54,170 nucleotides of DNA from Candidatus Hydrogenedentota bacterium (GTDB lineage Bacteria; Hydrogenedentota; Hydrogenedentia; Hydrogenedentales; CAITNO01): NCBI GenBank assembly GCA_012730105.1, contig JAAYBJ010000046.1, positions 1 to 54,170 on the forward strand. Reading direction: 5' to 3'. Within the stretch, counting starts at the first letter, position 1, and each line of letters opens with the position of its first letter. The notes under the pieces were generated by a model, which saw only the letters and a program-made list of their open reading frames with translations, made no database searches and was not told where the DNA came from. The position numbers were made by a program, and so were the translations under genes. Below are positions 16,259-24,146 of the stretch, in pieces.

Positions 16259-16548
16259 CACGGGCGTCTCGCCCGTGGACCAAATCAGCAGATACGTACC
16301 CAGCGATGGCACGTGATTTATATCTAAGACCATGGGCAGGATGCCCATGCCACGCTTTGTGTGTGCAATTAAGCGAACACGGGCTGTTCTCCCACTTCTC
16401 TCGTTCCCAAATTCCATTTGGGAACGTAATCTCTCTTGAAATTCTATTTCCCATTTCGCGTCGGTCCGACCGCTATATTCCGGCACTCGACCATGGTTGC
16501 GAAGTAGAACTTCGCGAACAAGTGCGTTCCCAAATGGAATTTGGGAAC
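16259..16548. repeat. Cluster of five perfect hairpins with 3-nt loops
   Basis: Five perfect palindromes occur within 290 bp: 16259-16277 (stem CACGGGCG, loop TCT), 16331-16349 (CATGGGCA, GGA), 16402-16426 (CGTTCCCAAAT, TCC), 16499-16515 (GCGAAGT, AGA) and 16526-16548 (GTTCCCAAAT, GGA). Every loop reads TCY on one strand. The third and fifth are the same palindrome family in the two orientations of the loop. This looks like a REP-type repeat cluster rather than terminators, because none is followed by a T-run. Confidence 0.75.
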
Positions 16549-16567
16549 AAGAGAAAAAGTGTTGCGG

Positions 16568-16653
16568 ATCGTATTGGTGGGTTATAATAAAAATTCCTCT
16601 TTAGGAACCAGAGGAACCCTTGTGTTATTCTTAAATTCCAGTTAAAGCAGGAG
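16568..16653 (+). repeat. Duplicated upstream region, copy B
   Basis: This is the second copy of the leader described at 15144. It carries the same blocks (TTTAGGAACCAGAGGAACCC at 16600 and TTATTCTTAAATTCCAG) and leads into the AGGAGGG ribosome-binding site of the gene at 16666. Confidence 0.8.
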
Positions 16654-16665
16654 GGAATTCCGCAC

Positions 16666-17307
16666 ATGCTAAGCAGATATATCAAGTATCTCCAAGGGCC
16701 TGCGCTTATACTTGTCTCGGTGATTGCCATGTACATAGCTGTCCGACCAAGCGGCGATTCGCCCGAGTTTGCCGTCAACCTCAAGCCTGGAACCATCACA
16801 TTACCGGAGTTTCAGGTGAACATGGAGGGGCAGTACGAAATTGTATTGGCGGTTGAACGCAATTTGCCTCGTGATGATCTCGATGATCTGCTGGGCGGTC
16901 AGCCCACCCTAAACTCTCCTGGGTCGGTCGTTGACCTTAAATGGACGCTGACGAGCGGTAACAGTATAGTCGCCTCGGGTTCTTCCCGGAATGAAAAAGG
17001 CGGAGGGTGGGGACAATATGTCTATAGGACTATCGGTCGGTTCGATGGTTTGCCTCAGACCCCTTACGTCCTTGAGGTCAATATATTGCGTGACGGATCA
17101 GCCCTCGCACCCGCAAACCCCCGGATTGCTGTGTGGCTTGCTCATGAGGAGGTCTTAGACAAAATCACAATTCCACGGATGAGGGCTGCATGCCATACGC
17201 TGATCGCGGTGATCGGTATCTTATGCCTGTGGACGGTCATGGGTCTGCTTTTTCGAGGAAATCCTGACAAGGACGTAAAAGGCGACGCTCCGCAAGCGGA
17301 AAATTAA
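16666..17307 (+). CDS. Orphan membrane-anchored protein, paralogue 2 (213 residues)
   Basis: The architecture is the same as in the gene at 15230: an N-terminal span (ALILVSVIAMYIAV), an extracytoplasmic domain (PEFAVNLKPGTITLPEFQVN, TLTSGNSIVASGSSRNEKGG, LPQTPYVLEVNILRDGSALA), a second span (HTLIAVIGILCLWTVMGLLF) and a charged tail ending in ...APQAEN. The central domain is the conserved part; the spans have diverged, which suggests selection on the outside domain. The CysGly-rich segment after the first span in paralogue 1 is shortened here. The start is set by AGGAGGG. Function is unknown. Confidence 0.75.
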   Translation: MLSRYIKYLQGPALILVSVIAMYIAVRPSGDSPEFAVNLKPGTITLPEFQVNMEGQYEIVLAVERNLPRDDLDDLLGGQPTLNSPGSVVDLKWTLTSGNSIVASGSSRNEKGGGWGQYVYRTIGRFDGLPQTPYVLEVNILRDGSALAPANPRIAVWLAHEEVLDKITIPRMRAACHTLIAVIGILCLWTVMGLLFRGNPDKDVKGDAPQAEN

Positions 17308-17398
17308 GTCATTGTGAGGAGGGCGAGGCCCGACAAAGCAATCTCGTTTACCCTGAGACGATTCCAGGGAGAGATTGCTTCGCTATGCTCGCAATGAC
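17308..17398. repeat. 91-bp inverted repeat of the GTCATTGYGAG type
   Basis: GTCATTGTGAG (17308-17318) is mirrored by CTCGCAATGAC (17388-17398), and the inner AAGCAATCTC is mirrored by GAGATTGCTT (17371-17380). The element begins directly after the stop codon of the preceding gene. Repeats of exactly this form are common in many bacterial genomes, often in non-coding positions, and may be mobile miniature elements or a folded RNA end. Confidence 0.8.
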
Positions 17399-17473
17399 GT
17401 AGTGGCACTCGTAATGGCGGGGCAGGCATTGGGTACCCTGTTGCTGTTATGACGGGCGGTGTTTAGGCGGGTT

Positions 17474-17674
17474 TTACGCTCTTCCCCTGACTGAATGAAT
17501 AGTCAATAGGACCGAGTTCCACAAGGACAAAATCGTTGCACCAGCCAGCCAATAATCAAGGCCAATGTCCACGGAGTATACTTTTTCACAGACAAACAGC
17601 ACAAAACCCAACACCATCGCCTGAATAAATGTCCTGCCAACGACGTCTGAGATGGTTTTTATTCGTCTGAACAT
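17474..17674 (-). CDS. Small membrane protein, 66 residues
   Basis: The product has two hydrophobic stretches (FIQAMVLGFVLFVCEKV and LDYWLAGATILSLWNSVLLT) with basic ends, so it is probably a two-span inner-membrane protein. The ATG is preceded by AAAGGA at suitable spacing, which favours a real gene. I do not recognise a family. It sits alone at the edge of the repeat-rich patch and its transcription direction differs from the orphan paralogues. Confidence 0.5.
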   Translation of the reverse strand: MFRRIKTISDVVGRTFIQAMVLGFVLFVCEKVYSVDIGLDYWLAGATILSLWNSVLLTIHSVRGRA

Positions 17675-17853
17675 GCCGGGTTCCTTTCAAACTAAACCGG
17701 ATTGACTTCCTTCACTTTCCTTAATGAGGATTATACACACCCACCAATTGTCCAGGATAGTGTGTCATCGTGTTTTCGTCGCTCCATACACCGTCGATAC
17801 TTTTCGACTTCATTTTCCTTTATTGCAGTTCTTTTGTTTTCTTCTACATCTCC

Positions 17854-20800
17854 TTACGGGAACATGGCCTGACGGAACAAGGGTTCGATGGTGCTGACAG
17901 GGACGGACGGGGATGCTATCGTGGCCAGCTGGTCGCGCATCATGCCGGTAAGCAGCAGGAAAACAGGATTCTTTTCTTTGCCCGCGTTCCGCATGGCCTC
18001 CAGGGTCGCCAAGCCGCCGTCCCAGTCCACACGGTCGGCGGTCATGCCGGGGACGGGATTAAAGTCTATCTTGTCGGTGAAAAAACCAGTGATAAACAAG
18101 CCGTCCACACCCTGCTCCGCCAGCGCGCGCACCTGTTCAACCAGCAGATTGCGCAGTGCCGGCGCGCCGGGATTGAGCCCTACCCGCCGGGTGCCGTCCC
18201 AGGTGAAGGGAATGCCCCAGCGGTCTGTGCAAACGCACCCGGCTGTATGGGCCTTGTGGAATTCCGTATCGGGATCGGCATACTGCAGGTTAAACGTCAG
18301 GAAAAGCCTGAGGCCCGCCTCGTGGCATGCCTCCGCCGCAGAGGCCAGGCCTTCAACTCCGCCGAGCCCATCATCGGGACGAAAATCGGCGATACCGTTG
18401 TGCTGCCCGCCCGCCTTCCAGTCCTTCAGCAGGAGCGCGTCGCATCCGCTCGTTTGTGCTTCCCGTGCCGTGGCCGAAATGTCCGCAAAGGGGGTGCGGT
18501 CCACTTCCCGAACCTTCGCGGGCACGGAAGCGGCTTCAACAGAGCCGAAGGTGTCCTTGAACCAGGCGCCGTAGAAACGCGCGGCCTCAGAGGCGTCTCC
18601 GTCATGGAACCGGAGCACCACGGGCGATGCCGTGAACCGTTCCCCCGCCGGTTGGTAGGCAAAATGTACAACGTTCAGAGACACACCCGCCGGCATGCAG
18701 CCCAGTTCTTCCGGTCGCGGCCAGTTGCCGTCAGCACGGTTGGAGGCGATGCCGGGGTACTGCAGCAGTTGCACGGCCTTCATCCTGCGCACCGGGTCAT
18801 GGGCGCCCAGATACACGCCCCGGTTCAGCTGCGGGCTGTACAGATGCAGCCACGGCATGGACAGTGTGTGGGGATACACATAGACCTGTTCGGGATAAAG
18901 TTCACCGAAGGGTGTCATGTTCGCGAAGGTGTGATAGATCCGCTGTGCGTCCACGCCAGTACTCATCGGCACAGTCCGCACCGTGGCGCGCCGCTGATGG
19001 GCCTTCGCACCCAGGCCGTTGGTGCCCCCGATAATGGGATAATAGACTTCGCCGATCTCCAAGTCCGTCTCATTGTCTATAGTCATTTCAAAAACGACCT
19101 GGTCTCCCTGTAGTGTGATGGTCATTTCCACAGCGGTCTCATAGAAGATGCCGAAGACGGAAACCAGCGGTCCGTCCCAACGCAAGGTCAGGCTGTTGTT
19201 TTCAAGGGTATGACTGGTCAGGGCCTGGGATTTGCCCTGGATACGATTGGCCTCGGTATTGGTCCACGCCTCTTTGCCCACAATGGGCAGGGCAAACGTC
19301 CAGTTGTCGGCCAGACGCGGTTCCAGCACCAGGTCCAAATTACCCGTTTTGTCGTAAATGCGCGCGATAACACCATTACTCCTGCCGACTTCAATGGAAT
19401 ACATCTCATTTTCAAGATGAATATAATCATTCGCGTCAAAGGCCTCCGGGCCGGGCGTTTCGGGCAGGTCCACCGTTCTGACCGTATCCAGGCACAGCAT
19501 GGAATAAGTGCCTTCGGGCGCGTCGTCCACCGCTTCGATATACACCGGCTGATCCCGATGGCCGGAACCGTCCAGCACCAGCGGCGTGAATGTGGTGGTA
19601 TTCGGGGCGTACACCCGGTCCAGTTCCGTGCCGTCTTCCAGGTGGAGGGTGATGTAATTCCAGCGGTTCCAGGTACGGCCCTGTATATCCGCCCAGCCCG
19701 CCGCCAGCACTTCCACGCCGTCCTTGTCGAGGGGAAACGCAGGCGAGCGGAGCTTCCCCGTTGCCGCCTCGCCGCCATTGCCGCTCCACGCGTACCCGTT
19801 GCCCTGCCAACCCGCATACCAGCCGCCCGCGCTGTTATTGTCGACCGTCCAGTTGGGGTCGCCCTGCCAGTCGCCAAGACTGCCGGATTCAAAATCCCAG
19901 GCATAAGGGGTGCCACCCTGCTCCTGAATGGATAACGGCGCGGATTCGCGTTCCCCCGGGGACGGGGAAGCCACGTCAGGATCCTCAACGACCAACGCGA
20001 ACTGTTCTCCGGGAATCAGGACATCCGCGGGCAATGCGGTCCGCCGCGCCTCACTGAAGGGCGTTATGATTCTCACAATGGCCGTTGTCCCGCCTTCAAA
20101 CCCGGTTACGGACACGGGCAGGGCATTCCGGGCGGTATTGGTAAATACAACAGCCTGACGTCCGTCCGCCGGGTTGCGCCAGGCCTCCCAGGCGATGCTG
20201 CCGGGCAACGGCGCTTGTCCGAAAAGCACGCCTTTGCCATACAAGCGTTCCCCGAGGAAAATGGTATCGGCGTATTGATCACAGATACGTTTGGCCTCCG
20301 CCACGTAAGTGGACATGCGTTTCCAGGGTTCGTACCCCATGCCCCGGTTGAACTTGTGGGGCGACAGCATGACCGCCCAGCCTTCGCGCACGGCCGTGTT
20401 GATGCCGAAGAGGTCATAAGGCCAATAGTGTCCCACGGTCTCGGTCAGTTCCGGGAACACCTTGCGTGCGGTGGACATGTTGCCCGCCCACCAAGTCGCC
20501 GTGCCATAAGACAGAAACCGGTCCCAGTTGCACTCGAAGGAAATGGCAAAGTCCGGTTTCACCGCGCGGCATTCCCGGTCAATACGCGCGACGAGATCGA
20601 GCGCGCCCTGCCAGGGCGCGGCATCGGGACTGCGGCCCAGTTCAACCACCCCTGGATTGTATTCAAGGGCGTTGGGGAAGCACTTGTCAATATGCAGACC
20701 ATCCGCGCCGAGCGCCGCCAGTTTCCGAAAATAACCCGCTGTCGGATCCGCAATGCCCGGAAAATTCACATCCACAAAAGCCATGCTCGGCACGGTGTAC

Positions 20801-22350
20801 GCCAGCCGCGAACCCACGGTGCCCATGCCCCAGTAGCCGATCCAGTTCGTTTTTCCCTGAGCGTTCAGCGACACATACCGATGCAGTTCCTCCTTGAACC
20901 AGTCCAGGTCCTGCATGGCGCAATGGATGTTCGCGAAGAAGTAAATCCGGACCCCCAGGTCATGACAGGCGCGTATGGCCTTTTCTACATCCTCCCAGGT
21001 ACCCAGCCTCGGGTCGGGCTCGTAATAAGGATACCCGTTGTCATGGCCGCCCCGCTGCCATCCGGCCAGCTGCAACGAGTCCACGCCATAGGCCAGACCC
21101 TGCCGGGCAAGGTCCGGCACATCTTCAAAACGATAGTTAATGTTACCTTCGGGAAGCATCATCATAATCATTTGGTAGAAATGCTTGTCCCGAATCCAGT
21201 CGTCTTTCCTCGGGCGTATACCGAAGGTCTTCACGAACCAGTCGCGGTACCGCTGACCGCCGTCCACCCAGCCGCCGTCATGAAACGCAAGCACCCAGGG
21301 CGCGCCCGTAAAGAGCTGTCCCGTCTGGGAATGGGGAAAATGGGTCAGGGATGCGGCGATCTCGGGGGCCCCTTCCGGACCAACTGCCTCGAAACGCCAT
21401 TGTTTTAAACGGGCAACCCCGTCATGGGCTCCCATGTAAAATCCCCGTCCCAAAGCGTCATTCACCGCTGTAACAAAGCCCATGTTCAGGCCGCCGGGGT
21501 AGTTGACATGAACGGCGTTGAAGGGTACATTCAGAACCGGCGCGCTCGGGATCGGTTCCAGCCGGCCGAGGGCATCATCGCCTTCCATCCGGAATCCCGC
21601 CAGCCCCGGCACCTGGGGATATCGAACTTCGAGGATGGTGGCGCCGGAATGGTTTTCGGACTGGACCGTAACGGTAACGGCATCCTTCGCAAGTTCATAA
21701 TTCGCTGTAACGGCAATGTCATGCGTTTCCCCGCCGTCATCGGACAAAGGCGGATTCCATACCATGCGGCAGCGATTTTCCTGAACTAAGATGGCAGGCT
21801 TGTTCTGTTGACTGCCATGTATTTGCCGGACCTTGTCTCCGGTTTTCACCAGCAGGCTGAATCCCTGAACACCGGACCCGCCAGACATCGTCAGCGCCCG
21901 ACCGCTTTTCTTGTCCAGAAGAGAACTTATCGCCCCGGATTCATTCCAGGCGACCTTAAGAGCCTCCCCGTTCAGAACATACCCGGTCGAAGCAGCTGGT
22001 TGAGGCGTCTCTTGCGCGGGTTTCATGTTTTGGTATAAGCGCACGGCCTGAGACGTGCGCAATGGCCGGTCATACGCCCGCAGTGATTTTACGGCGGGAT
22101 GGACGTGCAGGACGGGCGCGCCCGGCACGACGGTACATTCAGGGGCAAAGCGATGCCAGCCGAACTGCCCGGCATCGGCGCCGTCACACAGGCGACCGTT
22201 CACCACAAAGCTAATGATGTTGGGTCCGCCGTCCACGGTAACCACCAGATGAACCGGTCCTTTGCACGGGTCAGGCGCGCCGACAAACGGCGCTTCACAG
22301 GCATGCGTACCGTCATTCAGCAGGACGCTTCCTGTTCCGGTCAGGGCCAT
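17854..22350 (-). CDS. LamG tail plus tandem DUF6259-like TIM-barrel glycosidase (separated C-terminal part)
   Basis: The 1498-residue frame starts inside a domain. Residues 1-106 are the second half of a LamG/concanavalin-like domain (VHLVVTVDGGPNIISFVVNG, LRAYDRPLRTSQAV). Then come a beta-sandwich (125-370), a TIM barrel resembling DUF6259/alpha-galactosidase-like enzymes (385-700, with GADGLHIDKC and Asp555 as candidate catalytic residue), a CBM-like jelly roll (815-960), and a second sandwich and barrel (970-1498). The second barrel reads DGLFITGFF at the equivalent place, so it is probably inactive. There is no signal peptide. The frame is in phase with the sialidase gene upstream, from which a single TGA separates it. 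Substrate is presumably an extracellular glycan. Confidence 0.75.
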   Translation of the reverse strand: MALTGTGSVLLNDGTHACEAPFVGAPDPCKGPVHLVVTVDGGPNIISFVVNGRLCDGADAGQFGWHRFAPECTVVPGAPVLHVHPAVKSLRAYDRPLRTSQAVRLYQNMKPAQETPQPAASTGYVLNGEALKVAWNESGAISSLLDKKSGRALTMSGGSGVQGFSLLVKTGDKVRQIHGSQQNKPAILVQENRCRMVWNPPLSDDGGETHDIAVTANYELAKDAVTVTVQSENHSGATILEVRYPQVPGLAGFRMEGDDALGRLEPIPSAPVLNVPFNAVHVNYPGGLNMGFVTAVNDALGRGFYMGAHDGVARLKQWRFEAVGPEGAPEIAASLTHFPHSQTGQLFTGAPWVLAFHDGGWVDGGQRYRDWFVKTFGIRPRKDDWIRDKHFYQMIMMMLPEGNINYRFEDVPDLARQGLAYGVDSLQLAGWQRGGHDNGYPYYEPDPRLGTWEDVEKAIRACHDLGVRIYFFANIHCAMQDLDWFKEELHRYVSLNAQGKTNWIGYWGMGTVGSRLAYTVPSMAFVDVNFPGIADPTAGYFRKLAALGADGLHIDKCFPNALEYNPGVVELGRSPDAAPWQGALDLVARIDRECRAVKPDFAISFECNWDRFLSYGTATWWAGNMSTARKVFPELTETVGHYWPYDLFGINTAVREGWAVMLSPHKFNRGMGYEPWKRMSTYVAEAKRICDQYADTIFLGERLYGKGVLFGQAPLPGSIAWEAWRNPADGRQAVVFTNTARNALPVSVTGFEGGTTAIVRIITPFSEARRTALPADVLIPGEQFALVVEDPDVASPSPGERESAPLSIQEQGGTPYAWDFESGSLGDWQGDPNWTVDNNSAGGWYAGWQGNGYAWSGNGGEAATGKLRSPAFPLDKDGVEVLAAGWADIQGRTWNRWNYITLHLEDGTELDRVYAPNTTTFTPLVLDGSGHRDQPVYIEAVDDAPEGTYSMLCLDTVRTVDLPETPGPEAFDANDYIHLENEMYSIEVGRSNGVIARIYDKTGNLDLVLEPRLADNWTFALPIVGKEAWTNTEANRIQGKSQALTSHTLENNSLTLRWDGPLVSVFGIFYETAVEMTITLQGDQVVFEMTIDNETDLEIGEVYYPIIGGTNGLGAKAHQRRATVRTVPMSTGVDAQRIYHTFANMTPFGELYPEQVYVYPHTLSMPWLHLYSPQLNRGVYLGAHDPVRRMKAVQLLQYPGIASNRADGNWPRPEELGCMPAGVSLNVVHFAYQPAGERFTASPVVLRFHDGDASEAARFYGAWFKDTFGSVEAASVPAKVREVDRTPFADISATAREAQTSGCDALLLKDWKAGGQHNGIADFRPDDGLGGVEGLASAAEACHEAGLRLFLTFNLQYADPDTEFHKAHTAGCVCTDRWGIPFTWDGTRRVGLNPGAPALRNLLVEQVRALAEQGVDGLFITGFFTDKIDFNPVPGMTADRVDWDGGLATLEAMRNAGKEKNPVFLLLTGMMRDQLATIASPSVPVSTIEPLFRQAMFP

Positions 22351-22371
22351 CCCCTGCCCGGCCTCGGTGCG

Positions 22372-23784
22372 TCAGTCTATGAGCAGGCCTTCTTCCATGG
22401 GGAAACGGTCCAAAACGAATTCCAGGGAAAATCCTTGGTTCTCGAGGTTGGGCGAACCCAGCATGGGTATTTCAACCGGGGCGGCGTCCGCCATGATATC
22501 AGGACTGCGATCATAGGTCGCAATGGCCTTCGGCACTTCCATGGGATAGTCGTCCGGGAGCAATTGTCTCCAAAGCCCTTCCAACAGGTCCGCATCCACC
22601 TCATGCACGGACGCGCGGGTTTTCTGGGTCGTCGTGATCCAATAGCGCCCGTCCGCTTCAATGAGGTCCGGGTAGCTGTAACGCACTTCCTTCCCGGGCG
22701 GGTCGTTGCTGTACAACACAATTTCCGGTTCCGACCAGAGGATGCGCCCGTCCCGTTCCACGCCGCCGGACAGCCACGCCGGGTTCCGGCCATTAAAGTC
22801 CTTGCCGCTGTGGTTGTGGAACCAGAACAGGTACCGACCGTTGGCGCAACGCCAGAGTCTCGGGCAGGCCCTCGGATTTTTCACCGGCCGCCCGTCGGCG
22901 TACCGCATGCGTTCCGGCAGGCTCCAACTGCGGCCACCGTCACGGCTGTAGGACTCCACCGCGTACCCCTGCGTGGCGCGATAGACGCAATAGAGGCTGC
23001 CGTCGGACAAGGGCACGAGGTTCTGTTCTTCCTGAACCGAGCCGAAGTCCGGGCGGCGTAAACCGAAATCGCCGTCAGGCAGCAATTCCCAGATAACCTT
23101 GCTGATATCCGGTTCCGTAAGCACATTATCCGACCGGTAAAACCAGCCTTCCCCGTCCTCCAGGAAATAGCGGGCCAACTTTGTAAAGGCGAACCAGGCC
23201 GTGTCCCCGTGCGTGACCGGTTTGCCGATACCCCAGAACATCTGCACCGCGCCCCCGAAATCATTGCCCCGGTCGCAGGCCGTCACGCGCATGGGCAGCC
23301 GCCCACGCTCCGACCAGGTGATGCCGTTGTCGTCCGAATACCGGTAACAGTACCAGCCGTGCGTGTCGGCGCGCATTGGCTTGCCGTTTGGCAGAGTACG
23401 GATATTGTCGCCGTTGTAGACATAGAACACATAAATGCGCCCGTACTTGGTCAGCAAGGGCATGCCCCAGGAGGCCTCCGGCCCGTCCGGCGGCTCAATG
23501 GGCACGGGCGGGCTCCACGTCTGCCCATGATCCGTGCTGCGCGTGCAGACAATATACTGCGAAGCAGCGCCCTCCTTCTCCGCGCTGGTTGTAAAGACGC
23601 ACACCCAGGCCCCGTCCGGCGCCACCACCACGTAAGGCTGGTCGCAATATCCATGCTCGTAAATGGATACACCGTTAGTAACATCGCGCGGGTCGTTGAC
23701 GGATATCTGACCCAGGGACAGGCCGGATGCAAGCATACACAACACCGCCAAAACAGGAACGATCTGGTTTGCGTACCGGTTCAT
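22372..23784 (-). CDS. Secreted sialidase/neuraminidase-type propeller with start of a LamG domain
   Basis: The 470-residue product has a signal peptide (IVPVLAVLCMLASGLSLGQ) and a six-bladed sialidase-like propeller. Three Asp boxes are visible: STDHGQTW (83-90), SDDNGITW (150-157) and SRDGGRSW (280-287). Residues from about 445 (LENQGFSLEFVLDRFPMEEG) begin a LamG domain that stops after LLID at a TGA (22372-22374). The rest of that domain continues in the same frame in the next gene, so the natural protein was probably about 1970 residues long. Whether it cleaves sialic acid or another sugar is open. The ATG has a purine-rich AAGGGAAG upstream. Confidence 0.8.
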   Translation of the reverse strand: MNRYANQIVPVLAVLCMLASGLSLGQISVNDPRDVTNGVSIYEHGYCDQPYVVVAPDGAWVCVFTTSAEKEGAASQYIVCTRSTDHGQTWSPPVPIEPPDGPEASWGMPLLTKYGRIYVFYVYNGDNIRTLPNGKPMRADTHGWYCYRYSDDNGITWSERGRLPMRVTACDRGNDFGGAVQMFWGIGKPVTHGDTAWFAFTKLARYFLEDGEGWFYRSDNVLTEPDISKVIWELLPDGDFGLRRPDFGSVQEEQNLVPLSDGSLYCVYRATQGYAVESYSRDGGRSWSLPERMRYADGRPVKNPRACPRLWRCANGRYLFWFHNHSGKDFNGRNPAWLSGGVERDGRILWSEPEIVLYSNDPPGKEVRYSYPDLIEADGRYWITTTQKTRASVHEVDADLLEGLWRQLLPDDYPMEVPKAIATYDRSPDIMADAAPVEIPMLGSPNLENQGFSLEFVLDRFPMEEGLLID

Positions 23785-24146
23785 AATCTTCTTCCCTTCT
23801 TATCAAGGTAAATGTAACGATTGAAAACCCGGCCATACCCCTATGATAGAGCAAGCAAGCGCTGGTTCACAAAGCCTGCGGGAAAAAGCGGACAAGCGTC
23901 TTTTTCTGTCCACCGGTTCCACCCATCCCATTGTGCCGTTTACGTCCTCTTGATCGCACCAATCTCTCGTGAAACAAAGATGTATAGATAAACTAACTTT
24001 TTTGACGGCATCCACAGGAGTACCTATTGTGAAGATTCGATAGACTAAAAGGATTGACTATTATATTCGCTTGTGCTAGACTGCTATTAGTATGACTCAG
24101 CATTGAGGGCAGGCCTGTTGTAACTTGGCCCATTGAGGAAGACATC
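23785..24146. other. Divergent intergenic region, sialidase / TPR-membrane gene
   Basis: The 362-bp spacer holds a good plus-strand promoter (24054-24082). I find no clear sigma70 promoter for the minus-strand sialidase gene and no structured RNA or small gene. Confidence 0.5.
24054..24082 (+). promoter_or_regulatory. Promoter of the TPR/membrane protein gene
   Basis: TTGACT (24054-24059) and TAGACT (24077-24082) are 17 bp apart, with an extended TGC just before the -10. The leader to the ATG at 24147 would be about 60 nt. Confidence 0.65.

Larger units (their letters stand above)
15899..16665. other. 767-bp non-coding stretch full of palindromic repeats
   Basis: No convincing gene lies here. 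It holds a TTTTTCC/GGAAAAA hairpin (15963-15979), a longer inverted repeat (16031-16110), a cluster of five hairpins with 3-nt loops (16259-16548) and the leader of the next gene (from 16568). The short direct repeat GATACGTACC occurs at 16212 and 16291. The first bases after the upstream stop, GTCATTACGAG, resemble the start of the repeat at 17308. Frames crossing this stretch are by-products of the palindromes. Confidence 0.7.

Noticed and set aside
16172-16486. Minus-strand frame with GMGILPMV-like peptides
   Set aside because: These peptides are translations of the palindromic repeats; the stretch has no start site and is covered by hairpins.
16259-16548. Palindrome cluster as CRISPR or as terminators
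   Set aside because: The stems differ from each other, spacing is irregular, and no T-runs follow.
17770-19113. Long plus-strand frame of 447 codons
   Set aside because: It lies antisense to the DUF6259 reading frame, its product is rich in Arg/His/Gly without domains, and it has no ribosome-binding site.
20215-21408. Plus-strand frame of 397 codons
   Set aside because: Antisense shadow of the same glycosidase gene; the minus frame has clear domains.
22372-22374. Genome-wide recoding of TGA or selenocysteine
   Set aside because: TGA is a normal stop at other genes here (PspC-like gene, methyltransferase, O-antigen ligase gene), and a LamG loop is an unlikely place for selenocysteine.
22099-23061. 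Plus-strand frame of 320 codons crossing the sialidase gene
   Set aside because: Antisense to Asp-box-containing coding sequence; no similarity recognised.
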